A stretch of 43,108 nucleotides of DNA from Planctomycetes bacterium UBA2386 (GTDB taxonomy: Bacteria > Planctomycetota > UBA1135 > UBA2386). Location: contig DDSQ01000209.1 of NCBI GenBank assembly GCA_002343845.1, forward strand, positions 239-43,346, given 5' to 3'. The notes under the pieces were generated by a model that ran no database searches, had not been told where the DNA came from, and saw only the letters and a list, made by a program, of their open reading frames with translations. Within the stretch, counting starts at the first letter, position 1. Every line of letters starts with the position of its first letter. Made by a program: the position numbers and the translations under genes. Below are positions 1-8,361 of this stretch, piece after piece.

Positions 1-392
1 AGCGCGTGCACGATCGACGGCACGCCCGCCAGGTTGACGATCGCCAGGTTGATCAGCCGGGTGAGCCAGGTGTCGCGCGCGTACTCGCTGAGGTAGATCG
101 CGGCCGCGACGCCGAGCGGCAATGCCACGACCAGCGCAACCCCGGTCATCCAGACGGTGCCGACGAGGGCCGGCCAGATGCCGCCGGCGGCGCCGAGCTT
201 CTGCGGCTTGTCGAGGAAGAACGACGGCGTCATCGCCGGCGCCCCTTCGATCACCAGCACGGCCAGGATGCCGAGCACCGGCACCAGCAGCAGCAGCGTG
301 ATGGCCAGGAAGCCGGTGCGCACCACCGCCTGGACGCCGTGCGCCCGGCGCTCGCGGGCGGTCGGCAGGAACGTCGTGTCGAGAGCGGTCAT
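1..392 (-). CDS. pstA: Phosphate ABC transporter permease PstA (partial, C-terminus beyond left edge)
   Basis: Inner-membrane permease of the high-affinity phosphate importer, the partner of PstC. About 130 N-terminal residues are visible. A basic cytoplasmic start is followed by a long hydrophobic segment (TGFLAITLLLLVPVLGILAV), a GTVWMT stretch, a second hydrophobic segment (VALVVALPLGVAAAIYLSEYA) and the start of the ...NLAGVPSIV region, all typical of PstA. The ATG at 392-390 overlaps the TGA stop of pstC as ATGA, so the two are translationally coupled. The rest of the gene, and presumably pstB, lie outside the window. The family call is secure despite truncation, because it is the second permease following pstC in the same operon. 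Confidence 0.9.
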   Translation of the reverse strand, partial: MTALDTTFLPTARERRAHGVQAVVRTGFLAITLLLLVPVLGILAVLVIEGAPAMTPSFFLDKPQKLGAAGGIWPALVGTVWMTGVALVVALPLGVAAAIYLSEYARDTWLTRLINLAIVNLAGVPSIVHA

Positions 393-1336
393 GGCCGCCT
401 CCGGCCGCGCACGATGCGATCGGCGATCAGGTTGATCGTGAACGTGATCAGGAACAGCACGAGCCCGAGCACGAACAGCACCTGGTAGTGGTCGCTGTCG
501 ACGGCGGCTTCGCCGAGCTCGGCGGCGATCGTCGCGGTGATCGTGGCGGCGGGATCGAACACCGAGCCCGGGGCCATCAGCCGGTGCCCGCTCGCCATCA
601 GCACGGCGATCGTCTCGCCGAAGGCGCGGCCGATGCCGAGCAGCACGGCGGCCGACAGCCCGGGGCGCGCGTGCGGCAGCACGACGCGGCGCACCACCTG
701 CCAGCGCGACGCGCCGAGCGATTCGGCGGCCTCGCGGTAGCTGTCGGGCACCGCCTTCAACGCGTCCTCGGCGATCGTCGTCATGATCGGCGCGGCCATC
801 AGCCCGAGGATGATCCCGGCGTTCAGCACGTTCAGGCCCGACTGCAGGCCGAAGAGGTGCTGGATCCACGGGCCCATCACCTGCAGGCCGATGACGCCCC
901 AGACCACCGACGGGATCGCGGCGAGCAGTTCGATCAGGATCTTCAGCCACTCGCGAGCGCGGCCGCGCGCGAACTCACCGACGAAGATCGCGGCGCAGAA
1001 CGACAGCGGCACGGCGACGATCATCGCCACGACGGTGATCCACGCGGTGCCGGCGAGCAGCGAGAAGGCGCCGTAGCTCGGCGGGTTGGCGGTCGGTTCC
1101 CACCGTTCGCCGAACAGCAGCTCGGTGATCGACAGCCGGTTCCAGGCGAACTCGAACCCCTGGCTGCCGATGAACACGAAGATGCCGGCGATGAACAGGA
1201 TCGCCGAGACGCCGCCGGCCGTCACCAGCCAGCGCGCGACCCGGTCGGACCACCAGTTCGCGGCTCGTCGATCGAGTCCGGCGGCGATGGCCTCGAGGTC
1301 CTGGCGCGGGCGTGTCGCTGCGGGCGTCGTGTTCAA
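389..1336 (-). CDS. pstC: Phosphate ABC transporter permease PstC
   Basis: Inner-membrane permease subunit of the Pst phosphate importer, 315 residues, close to the family norm. About six hydrophobic segments are visible, the first near residues 36-58 after a basic cytoplasmic tail. The binding-protein-dependent permease EAA loop that contacts the ATPase lies near residues 201-227 (REAAESLGAS...PHARPGL). RAFGETIAV near residue 237 is also characteristic of PstC. The ATG overlaps the stop of the upstream PhoU fusion gene (ATGA, 1333-1336), and its own stop overlaps the pstA start. The gene is therefore internal to a pstS-phoU-pstC-pstA operon. Phosphate control is expected for the family, but no Pho box could be identified. 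Confidence 0.95.
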   Translation of the reverse strand: MNTTPAATRPRQDLEAIAAGLDRRAANWWSDRVARWLVTAGGVSAILFIAGIFVFIGSQGFEFAWNRLSITELLFGERWEPTANPPSYGAFSLLAGTAWITVVAMIVAVPLSFCAAIFVGEFARGRAREWLKILIELLAAIPSVVWGVIGLQVMGPWIQHLFGLQSGLNVLNAGIILGLMAAPIMTTIAEDALKAVPDSYREAAESLGASRWQVVRRVVLPHARPGLSAAVLLGIGRAFGETIAVLMASGHRLMAPGSVFDPAATITATIAAELGEAAVDSDHYQVLFVLGLVLFLITFTINLIADRIVRGRRRP

Positions 1337-2397
1337 CTCGCCTGCTCCCCGCGCAAACGCTCCATCAGTTCACGGATCCGCGGCGTGAGCTGCCGGTACA
1401 CGGCCTCGGGTCCGGCGGCGACGTCGATGTCCCAGGCCAGCATCGTGGTGTGGAACGGCAGCTTGCCCACGCGTTCGCGCGCCTCGGCCTGCAGACCGAT
1501 GATCAGGTGGTAGTCGTCGATCTGCGGCAGCAGGGTGGCGAGCGGCGTCGGCCAGGCCTTGGCCATGTCGATGCCGACGGTCTGGGCGAACCGGGCCCAC
1601 GCGGGGTCGATCTCCTCGGCGGCCGCCCAGCCCGCACTGCGGTAGCGGCCGCTCTGGGGGAACGCCTTGCGCATGAAGTGCTCGGCGATCTGGCTCGGTC
1701 CGTCGTTCTTGGCGTCGACGAACAGGATCTGGAACACCTTCTCGCCCTTGGTCGCCCCGGTGACGACGAAGATCGTCTCCTCGCAGATGTTCTTCGCCTG
1801 GTGGATGACGCGCTCGAGGCGGTTGAACGTCGCCAGCAGCGAGAACAGGTCGCCGGCGGGTCGGCTGTGGGCGTCGCCTTCCTTCACCAGGTCGCCGAAC
1901 ACCTTGTCGAAGTAGCGCGTGAACTGCGACGCCGACGCCAGCACGTTGTTGGCCAGCCCGGTGTCGCGCAGTTGGAAGCTGCGCAGGCTCTCGCTGAGCA
2001 TGCGTCGGGCGTGCTCCGACATCATCTCGATGTCGCGCACGACGACCGCAGGAGGCTGCGTCGACAACTGCGCGGCGGTGCGCGAGATCGTCGCCGCGTA
2101 GTCGCCGATGCGTTCGAGCGCGATGTTCAGCCGCAGCACCGCGGAGACGTAGCGCAGGTGCCCGGCGCTCGGCAGATGGCGCGCGACGAAGGCATGGCAG
2201 AGCCGGTCGAGCTCGCGCGTCTGCCGGTTGATCGTGAAGTCACCGATCACCGTGTTCGCGGCGAGGTCCTTGTCGAGCCGCATCACCGACGTCACGGCGT
2301 CGTCGATGGCCTTGGTGATCGCCTGGCCGACGATGCCGACCAGGTCCTGGATCCAATCGAGGTCGCGTTGGAGACGTTCTTCGTAGTGGCTGGGCAC
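1333..2397 (-). CDS. PhoU-domain protein fused to a degenerate ArsC/LMW-PTP-like domain
   Basis: 354 residues. Residues 1 to about 215 are all-helical and PhoU-like, with the ExxxD-type metal/helix motif ERIGDY at 95-100 and a second helical repeat ending near EET at 206-208. PhoU proteins restrain the Pst transporter and the PhoR kinase when phosphate is plentiful. Residues about 219-345 resemble LMW tyrosine phosphatase/arsenate reductase: QILFV, then the loop DAKNDGPS, IAEHFMRKAF, RSAGW and VGIDM follow the ArsC order. The signature Cys-x5-Arg is lost: Asp228 stands for Cys and Pro234 for Arg, and the C-terminal DP acid loop is also altered. Catalysis by the usual mechanism should be impossible, so a ligand-sensing or structural role is inferred. 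The gene lies between pstS and pstC, overlapping pstC by 4 bases. Confidence 0.85.
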   Translation of the reverse strand: MPSHYEERLQRDLDWIQDLVGIVGQAITKAIDDAVTSVMRLDKDLAANTVIGDFTINRQTRELDRLCHAFVARHLPSAGHLRYVSAVLRLNIALERIGDYAATISRTAAQLSTQPPAVVVRDIEMMSEHARRMLSESLRSFQLRDTGLANNVLASASQFTRYFDKVFGDLVKEGDAHSRPAGDLFSLLATFNRLERVIHQAKNICEETIFVVTGATKGEKVFQILFVDAKNDGPSQIAEHFMRKAFPQSGRYRSAGWAAAEEIDPAWARFAQTVGIDMAKAWPTPLATLLPQIDDYHLIIGLQAEARERVGKLPFHTTMLAWDIDVAAGPEAVYRQLTPRIRELMERLRGEQAS

Positions 2398-2409
2398 GGT
2401 GGGTCCGGG

Positions 2410-3306
2410 TCAGAGTTTGCGCAGCGGCGGGTAGCCATGGTCCTGCAGGACCCGCTGGCCGTCGTCGCTCTTGATCCATTCGAGGTAGCGGGCGGTGGCC
2501 CCCTGCGGCTGGCCTTTCGTGTACATGAACAGCGGGCGGGCGATCGGATACGAGCCGTCGATCACCGTGTCGTTGCTCGGCGCCACGGCCGGCCCGCCGT
2601 CCTTCTTGATCACCGGCACCACGCGCACCTGGGGCGTCGCGTAGGCGAGTCCGCTGTAGCCGATCGCGCTCCTGCTGCGCGCGCAGAACTCGACGACGTC
2701 CTTGCTGCCGTTCAGGTTGAGGCAGTCGGGCTTGAAGCGCCCCGACGCACCGCCGAGCACCGCCTCGCGGAAGTACTCGTAGGTGCCGCTGTTGTTCTGG
2801 CGGCTCACCAGCACGATCGGGTCGCGCTTCTCGTCGCCGAGGTCGACGCCGAGCTGCGACCAACGCGTGATCTCGCCGCCGTCGCCGAACAGGGCCTTCA
2901 ACTGCGCCATCGTGATCGACGGCAGCGGGTTGTCCTTGTGCACGTAGATGGCGATGCCGTCGTAGCCGACGTGGTGCTCGACCGGCGAATGCCCACGCTT
3001 CTCGGCGCGCTTGCGCTCGCCGTCCTTCATCTTGCGGCTGCTGTTCGCCAGGTCGATCGAACCGGCGATCATCGCCGCGATGCCGGTGCCCGAGCCGCCG
3101 CCGGAGACCGTCACCGCGATCGGTTCGTCCAGCTTGTCGAAGGCCTCGGCCCAGGCGCCGGCGACTTCGAGCATGGTGTCGGAGCCGAGATTGCGGACTT
3201 CGGCGTGCGCGCCCGCCGAACGCACGCAGCCACCGAGCCACGGCGCGACGAACACGGCCAGCGTGAGGGCGAGCACGGGCAACCGCGGCGGCGCGACGTC
3301 GATCAC
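2410..3306 (-). CDS. pstS: Phosphate-binding protein PstS (lipoprotein)
   Basis: Substrate-binding protein of the Pst importer, 298 residues, predicted to be lipid-anchored outside the inner membrane. I chose the GTG at 3306 because the frame then opens with a hydrophobic signal (LPVLALTLAVFV) ending in the lipobox LGGC near residue 27; no in-frame ATG lies upstream. Phosphate-loop features are visible: GSDTM, SGGGSGTGIAAM, IDLANSSRKM and RQNNSGTYEYF, followed by the IGYSGLAYA and YPIARPLFMYT segments typical of PstS. It is the first gene of the pst operon, 12 bases upstream of the phoU fusion and 59 bases downstream of the acyltransferase gene, so read-through from that gene is possible. Confidence 0.92.
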   Translation of the reverse strand: MIDVAPPRLPVLALTLAVFVAPWLGGCVRSAGAHAEVRNLGSDTMLEVAGAWAEAFDKLDEPIAVTVSGGGSGTGIAAMIAGSIDLANSSRKMKDGERKRAEKRGHSPVEHHVGYDGIAIYVHKDNPLPSITMAQLKALFGDGGEITRWSQLGVDLGDEKRDPIVLVSRQNNSGTYEYFREAVLGGASGRFKPDCLNLNGSKDVVEFCARSRSAIGYSGLAYATPQVRVVPVIKKDGGPAVAPSNDTVIDGSYPIARPLFMYTKGQPQGATARYLEWIKSDDGQRVLQDHGYPPLRKL

Positions 3307-3365
3307 GGGGCGAGAGGGTGCCCTGGCCCTCGCCGCGAGTCCCGCAAGAAATGATGAAGCCTCGG

Positions 3366-4373
3366 TTAAGACGAGGTGACAGGCTCGGCCAGCGGGGGCA
3401 ACCCGTCCGGACCGGCGACTTCGCCCGCCGGACGATGCCGGAAACGACGGCTCTGCCAGAACCACTGCTCGGGCGCTTCGGCGATGCCCTGCGTCAGCCC
3501 GCGGTTGATGCGCGCAGTGATCGCCACCATGTCGGCGTCGCGGTCGCCGGTGCTCGCGTTCTCGATCACGTCGAACACCCGCAGCCGGTAGCGCATCGCG
3601 CCCGTCCGCAGCACGGCGACGACCGCGATGGGGGCTCCGGTCGCGAGGTGGAGCAGGGCGGGGCTGGCGACCGTGCGCGAACTGGTGCCGAGGAACGGCA
3701 CCTCGACGGCGCTGTGCTTGCCGCCGCCGTCGGCGAGGATCCCGACGGCCTGGCGCTCGCCGAGCACCCGCAGCAGGGTGCGGAGCACGTTCTTCCGGGC
3801 GACGACGGTCTGGCCGCTGCCGGTGCGCAGTCGTTCGATCAGCCGATTCAGGGCCGGCAGGGGGCTTGGCCGGAACACCGAGGTGAGCGGCAACCCCAGC
3901 AGGCCCGCGGCCCAGCCGCTGACGTCCCAGACGCCGAGGTGGCCGGTGGCGAAGATCAACCCGCGCTGCTGCGCGAACGCGGCCTGCACGCGCGGGAACT
4001 CGGCCAGGTCGCAGTGCGCGCGCACGTTCGCCGCGGTGATGCGGTGCATGCGGCAGAAGTCGATCGCGAGCCAGGCGATGTGGCGCGACCAGCGCCAGAG
4101 GTGGCGGCGCGGGCGGGAAGCCCCGAGCGGCGACCCGGGGCGGAATCCGATCCGGCAGTTGCGCCAGTAGCCGCTGGTCCGGCGACCGCCGCGGTCCTTC
4201 AGCGACCAGAACAGGAACCACGGCACCGCGAGCAGATCGCCGAGCAGGTAGGCGAGGCGGGTCGGCAGCGCGCCGACGCACGCCATCAGGCCCGCGAACG
4301 CCGCGACCACGGCACGTTGCCAGAGCGCTTCGCGGGGTGCGCGTTTCGGGTCGTCGTCGTCGTCGTCGCTCAT
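3366..4373 (-). CDS. LpxL/HtrB-type lipid A (lysophospholipid) acyltransferase
   Basis: 335 residues, probably adding a secondary acyl chain to a lipid A precursor at the inner membrane. The N-terminus begins with a run of Asp residues, then basic residues and hydrophobic stretches near 20-35 and 40-58. The acyltransferase HX4D motif is HLGVWD at 145-150. VFRPSPLPALNRLIERLR, GILADGGGK, VEVPFLG and the C-terminal EQWFWQSRRFRHRP follow the LpxL family order. The ATG overlaps the stop of the upstream MFS gene (ATGA, 4370-4373). The presence of lpxB and kdsA elsewhere in the window supports a lipid A role, but the exact acyl donor and position cannot be read from sequence. Other LPLAT-family acyltransferases are the alternative. 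Confidence 0.85.
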   Translation of the reverse strand: MSDDDDDDPKRAPREALWQRAVVAAFAGLMACVGALPTRLAYLLGDLLAVPWFLFWSLKDRGGRRTSGYWRNCRIGFRPGSPLGASRPRRHLWRWSRHIAWLAIDFCRMHRITAANVRAHCDLAEFPRVQAAFAQQRGLIFATGHLGVWDVSGWAAGLLGLPLTSVFRPSPLPALNRLIERLRTGSGQTVVARKNVLRTLLRVLGERQAVGILADGGGKHSAVEVPFLGTSSRTVASPALLHLATGAPIAVVAVLRTGAMRYRLRVFDVIENASTGDRDADMVAITARINRGLTQGIAEAPEQWFWQSRRFRHRPAGEVAGPDGLPPLAEPVTSS

Positions 4374-5660
4374 CGACTCTTCGCCGCCGTCGGCAGGCGC
4401 ACCATCAGAAGGCAGCCGAGCCCGAGCAACAACGGCGCGCCTTGCGCCAGCATCGCTGGCTTTGGCCCGGCGTGGAACTCGAGGAAACCGTAGAGCACGC
4501 TGCCGACCACCGACAGCTTCACGGTGATGCCGTAGAGGCCAAAGCAACTGCCGAGCGCTTCGGGCGGCGCCAGCATCACCACGACCTTGCGGCCAGCGGT
4601 CCAGACGCCGGCGAGGCCGATCGCGCCGAACACCAGCAGCGTCGCGGTGTAGCCGAGCGGGCTCGCGCCGCCGAACGCGACGCCGCCGACCAGCGCGACC
4701 AGCAGCGCCAGCGCGCTCGCGCGCAGCACGGTGAGCGGGGCGCGGTCGCTCCAGGGGCCGAGGGCGATGCCGGCGAGCAGTGCGAGCGTGTTCAGGATCG
4801 CGCCCATGTGCAGCAGCAGCGTGGCGCAGGCCTTCCTCGCCGTGCAGCGTCGAGCCGAGCCACGACAACGAGCCGTCGGCGGCGGACGCGGCGAACACCG
4901 ATTGCGTGAAGTCGGCGAAATAGAAGATCGCGGTGTTCAGCACGTCGACGAGGCAGAAGTTGCCGAGCAGGAACCAGGCCAGCGCTGGCCGCGATGGCAA
5001 CGAACGCAACGTGGCGCGCAGTTCGCCGAGCGCCTGGCGCACGGCCGCCGCCTGGCTGCCATCGCGCGGCGGCCGGCGGTCGTGCACGAGCCACAGGCAC
5101 GGGGCAGCCGTGACGAGGAACATCGCGGCGGCGAGCGGGAAGCGCGTGCCGGGGCCGGCGTCGATCGGCAGCAGCACCGCGAGCACCGCGAGCGTGCCGA
5201 TGTAGCCGAGCCCGGTGCCCAGTCCGCTGAGCCGACCCTCGCGTCCCGGCGTCGCGACGGAGGGCAGCAGCATGTTGTAGAAGAGCAGCCCGGCGTTGTA
5301 GGTGACGTTGGCGACGAACAGGCAGGCGAGCAGCAGGGTGCCGCCGCCGTCGTCGATGCCGAGCCCCGCGATCGCCGCGATGCACGCCAGCGTGGCGATG
5401 GTCAGGTAACGGCCCGCGCGCGCGGTCTGGTCGGCGAGCGCGCCGAGCACCGGCACCAGCAGGGCCGCGACCACCATCGACGCGAACGAGACCACGCCGA
5501 ACGCGCGCAGGTCCCCGAGCACGACTTTGGCGTGCGGCGTCAGCAGGTAGGTCAACGTCGCCGCGTAGACCGTGTTCGCGAGGTCGTACAGCACCCACGC
5601 GAACTGCTGCCCCCGGGTGCCGCCCGCAACGGGGGGCGCGTTCGACGGGACCGCCGGCAT
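4370..5660 (-). pseudogene. MFS transporter, UMF1/Atg22-like, interrupted by a frameshift
   Basis: Membrane exporter-type MFS protein. The first part, from ATG at 5660, has the UMF1-like start WVLYDLANTVYAA and several hydrophobic segments, continuing to LNTAIFYFADFTQSVF. Near 4825-4835 the frame is lost. The remaining membrane segments (LLLHMGAILNTLALLAGIAL onward) continue in the next frame to the TGA at 4370. The total span is 1291 bases, one more than a multiple of three, as expected for one extra base; correcting it would give about 429 residues. This may be a real frameshift, a sequencing error or, less likely, a programmed shift. It overlaps the acyltransferase start by 4 bases. The substrate is unknown. 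Confidence 0.75.
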
Positions 5661-5756
5661 CGCCGCAGTGTGCCGTCGGCGGCGGGCGCGGGGAAGCGCG
5701 CGCCGGCGCCGAGGAAAATGCGTGCGCCGGCCTCCGGGCAGGGGCAGGATCGCGCC

Positions 5757-6365
5757 ATGAACATCAAAGAAGTCATGAGCAAGGAGCCGCGGACCGTGCG
5801 CATGGTCGACCGGCTCGACAGCGCCGCGCGCGTTCTCTGGGATCAGGACTGCGGCATCGTCCCCGTCGTCGACGGCAACCAGGCCATCGTCGGCGTCGTC
5901 ACCGATCGCGACCTCTGCATGGCGAGCTACACGCAGGGCAAGGCCCTCGCCGAGATCCCGGTCACCGCGGCGATGGCGCGCGTCGTGCGCACCTGCAAGC
6001 CGGACGACACGATCGCCGGCGTGCTGGCGACGATGCAGCAGCACCAGGTCCACCGGCTGCCGGTGGTCGACGCGCGCGGCGTCGTCGTCGGCGTCGTGGC
6101 GATGAACGACCTGATCCGCCTGGCACAGGCGCGGCCCGCGGCGGTCGATGGGGCGCTGGTGCTGAAGACGCTGGCGGCGATCGGCGCGAGCCGTCGCGCT
6201 GCGAAGCCAGCGGTCGCTGCGGCGGCCGTTCCTGCCGCGCCGCCGGCGCCGGCGAAGGCCGCGGCGGTCCCGGCTCCGGCGACACCCAGCGCCGTCGTCG
6301 TGCCAGCACCCGTCGTCACGCCGGCCAAGCCGAAGTCCGGCAAGGCCAAGGGCAAGAAGGGCTAG
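5757..6365 (+). CDS. CBS-domain-pair protein with Ala/Pro/Lys-rich tail
   Basis: 202 residues. Residues 1 to about 124 form a tandem CBS (Bateman) module: MNIKEVMSKEPRTV opens the first repeat, IVGVVTDRDL closes it at about 44-53, and VVGVVAMNDLIRLA closes the second at about 110-123. Such stand-alone CBS pairs bind adenosine nucleotides or related ligands and regulate partner proteins. From about 125 to the end the protein is low-complexity Ala, Pro and Val, finishing in a Lys/Gly-rich stretch (KSGKAKGKKG) that could bind nucleic acid or an acidic partner. An AGGA ribosome-binding site lies about 9 bases before the ATG. It is divergent from the MFS gene across 96 bases. The partner is unknown. 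Confidence 0.85.
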   Translation: MNIKEVMSKEPRTVRMVDRLDSAARVLWDQDCGIVPVVDGNQAIVGVVTDRDLCMASYTQGKALAEIPVTAAMARVVRTCKPDDTIAGVLATMQQHQVHRLPVVDARGVVVGVVAMNDLIRLAQARPAAVDGALVLKTLAAIGASRRAAKPAVAAAAVPAAPPAPAKAAAVPAPATPSAVVVPAPVVTPAKPKSGKAKGKKG

Positions 6366-6367
6366 GC

Positions 6368-6386
6368 GCCGGTGACGAAGACCGGC
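6368..6386 (+). terminator. Possible hairpin after the CBS gene
   Basis: A perfect 6-base inverted repeat (GCCGGT / ACCGGC) with a 7-base loop begins 3 bases after the CBS-gene stop. No T-run follows, so this is a weak candidate terminator only. The rest of the roughly 120-base gap before the next gene shows no other structure beyond GCGGCCGC-type short palindromes. Confidence 0.25.
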
Positions 6387-6485
6387 ATTCCGGCTCGCAG
6401 ACTGCCCTGGGCGGCCGCCAGCGCGGCCGCGCCGAGGGTTGCCACCCGTTCGTTTCCCACCCTCTGAGTTGGCCGCCGCCGGCGA

Positions 6486-7616
6486 ATGGCGTCGAGAGCC
6501 TTCACGCTGACCACGGACGAGACCGGCCCGCGTCGCCGGCTCGTGCTCACCGGGGCCGTGACGCTGGCCGACGGCGACGTGTTGTGGCGCGAGCTGCGCG
6601 CCCAGTTCGCCGCGAGTCGCGACCGCGAACTCGAGCTCGATGTCGCCGGCGTCACGCGCCTCGACGGGGGTGCGGCGGCGTTGCTCAGCTCGCTCCGCGC
6701 CGAACGCATGCGAGGGGGGCTCGATCTGCCGTTCGTCGGCGCCAGTGCCGACACCGCGCGCATGCTGGACCTGTACGACTGCGCCCGCACGGGTTCGTGC
6801 GACCCGGTCGTCCCGGCGCGGTCGACGACGCTCGGCGACATCGGCGACTTCGCGAACAACGCCTGGCGCACCACGCAGGCGATCCTGGGGTTCCTCGGCG
6901 ACCTGGTGACCGGGCTCGTGCAGGGGATCCGGCGCCCGCGCACCGTGCATCTCGGCGAACTCGGCCAGCTGATCGAGCGGGCCGGCACCGACGGGCTGCC
7001 GATCGTGATCCTGATCAACTTCCTGGTCGGCGCGATCCTCGGGCTGCAGGGCGCGATCCAGTTGCACCGCTTCGGCGGCGACCAGTTCCTCGCCAACCTG
7101 GTCGGCCTGTCGATCGTGCGCGAACTCGGCCCGCTGATGACCGCGATCCTCGTCACCGGCCGCAGCGGCGCGGCCTACGCCGCCGAACTCGGCACCATGA
7201 CCGTCAGCGAGGAGATCGACGCGCTGCGCACGCTTGGCCAGGATCCGCAGCGGTTCCTGGTGTTCCCGCGCCTGCTGACGTTGGTGCTCGTGCTGCCGGT
7301 GCTGACGCTCGTCGGCAACCTGCTCGGATCGCTCGGCGGACTCGCGATCGCCGTCAGCTACCTCGACCAGCCCGCGGTCGTCTACCTGCAGGCGCTGCAG
7401 GCGGCGGTCGACCTCGGCGACGTCGGCACCGGGTTGCTGAAGAGCGTGTTCTTCGCGCTCGCGATCGGGCTGGTCAGCTGCCAGCGTGGGCTCGCGACGC
7501 GCGGCGGTGCCGATGGAGTCGGTCGCTCGACCACTTCGGCGGTCGTCGTCGTGCTGTTCGCGCTGGTGGCGCTGGACGCGGTGTTCGCCTGGGTGTTCTC
7601 GTTGCTGGATTGGTGA
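6486..7616 (+). CDS. MlaE-family ABC permease with fused N-terminal STAS domain
   Basis: 376 residues. Residues 1 to about 100 form a STAS-like domain (LELDVAGVTRLDGGAAALL at about 48-66), the role played by separate MlaB in E. coli. From about 120 onward is the MlaE/YrbE permease: GELGQLIERAG, about five hydrophobic segments, IVRELGPLMTAILVTGRSGA at about 210-229, ELGTMTVSEEIDALRTLG, and a C-terminal segment ending DAVFAWVFSLLDW. In the MCE systems this permease moves phospholipids between the membranes of diderm cells. It heads a tight operon with the ATPase, MCE protein and auxiliary lipoprotein; the next ATG is 1 base past its stop. The family assignment is strong; direction of transport is unknown. 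Confidence 0.93.
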   Translation: MASRAFTLTTDETGPRRRLVLTGAVTLADGDVLWRELRAQFAASRDRELELDVAGVTRLDGGAAALLSSLRAERMRGGLDLPFVGASADTARMLDLYDCARTGSCDPVVPARSTTLGDIGDFANNAWRTTQAILGFLGDLVTGLVQGIRRPRTVHLGELGQLIERAGTDGLPIVILINFLVGAILGLQGAIQLHRFGGDQFLANLVGLSIVRELGPLMTAILVTGRSGAAYAAELGTMTVSEEIDALRTLGQDPQRFLVFPRLLTLVLVLPVLTLVGNLLGSLGGLAIAVSYLDQPAVVYLQALQAAVDLGDVGTGLLKSVFFALAIGLVSCQRGLATRGGADGVGRSTTSAVVVVLFALVALDAVFAWVFSLLDW

Positions 7617-7617
7617 C

Positions 7618-8361
7618 ATGGCGATCGTCCTCCAGGCCCGCGACCTCGCGATCGGTCACGGCAGCGAAGTGCTGCTCGACGAGATCTCGTTCGACGTCCA
7701 GCGCGGCGAGGTCTTCGCGGTGCTCGGCGGGTCGGGTTGCGGCAAGTCGACGCTGCTGCGCACGCTGATCGGCCTGCAGGAACCGCTCGCGGGGCGCGTG
7801 CACTTCCGCGGCATCGGACCGCCCGCGAAGGCGATGACGCCGCCGCAGTTCGGTGTGTTGTTCCAGTCGTCGGCGCTGCTCGGCTCGTGGACGCTGCTGC
7901 AGAACGTCGAGCTGCCGCTGCGCAAGTGGACGGCTCTGCCGCCGGATGCCGCGACGGCGGTGGCGATGGCGCGGCTGCGGCTGGTCGGCCTCGATCGCTT
8001 CGCGCACCACCTGCCCGCGGAGGTGTCGGGCGGCATGAAGAAGCGTGCGGGGATCGCGCGCGCGCTGGCGCTCGATCCGCCGATCCTGTTCCTCGACGAA
8101 CCGTCGGCCGGTCTCGACCCGGTGACCGCCAGCGACCTCGACGAGTTGATCCTTACGCTCGCGCGAGGCCTGGGCGTTACCATCGTCATGGTGACCCACG
8201 AATTGACGAGCCTGCAGGCGGTCGCCGACCAGTGCATCATGCTCGACCGGGAGGCCCGCGGCGTGATCGCCCGCGGCTCGCCGCGCGACCTCGCCGAACG
8301 TTCGGCGGACCTGCGCGTGCGCGCGTTCTTCCGTCGTGAGCGCGCGCCGAGGACGGCATGA
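7618..8361 (+). CDS. MlaF-like ABC transporter ATPase
   Basis: 247 residues, one nucleotide-binding domain that powers the MCE lipid transporter from the cytoplasmic side. Visible motifs: Walker A GGSGCGKST near 37-45, Q-loop VLFQSSALL, signature VSGGMKKRAGIARAL, Walker B ILFLDEPSAGLDP, and the switch histidine in VTHEL. The GGMKKR form of the signature is usual for MlaF/Ttg2A proteins rather than general importers. The start ATG follows the permease stop after one base, and the stop overlaps the MCE gene start (ATGA, 8358-8361). A short C-terminal extension, rich in Arg, follows the DLAERSADLRVRAFF segment. Confidence 0.95.
   Translation: MAIVLQARDLAIGHGSEVLLDEISFDVQRGEVFAVLGGSGCGKSTLLRTLIGLQEPLAGRVHFRGIGPPAKAMTPPQFGVLFQSSALLGSWTLLQNVELPLRKWTALPPDAATAVAMARLRLVGLDRFAHHLPAEVSGGMKKRAGIARALALDPPILFLDEPSAGLDPVTASDLDELILTLARGLGVTIVMVTHELTSLQAVADQCIMLDREARGVIARGSPRDLAERSADLRVRAFFRRERAPRTA

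Noticed and set aside
3307..3365. Pho-box-like sequence before pstS
   Set aside because: The gap contains TTCATC-type text and a partial GC hairpin, but no two properly spaced Pho-box repeats.
3366..7619. One open frame of about 1400 residues on the minus strand
   Set aside because: It joins the acyltransferase frame with part of the MFS gene and then runs antisense to the CBS and MlaE genes; the protein reads as low-complexity Arg/Ala/Pro there.
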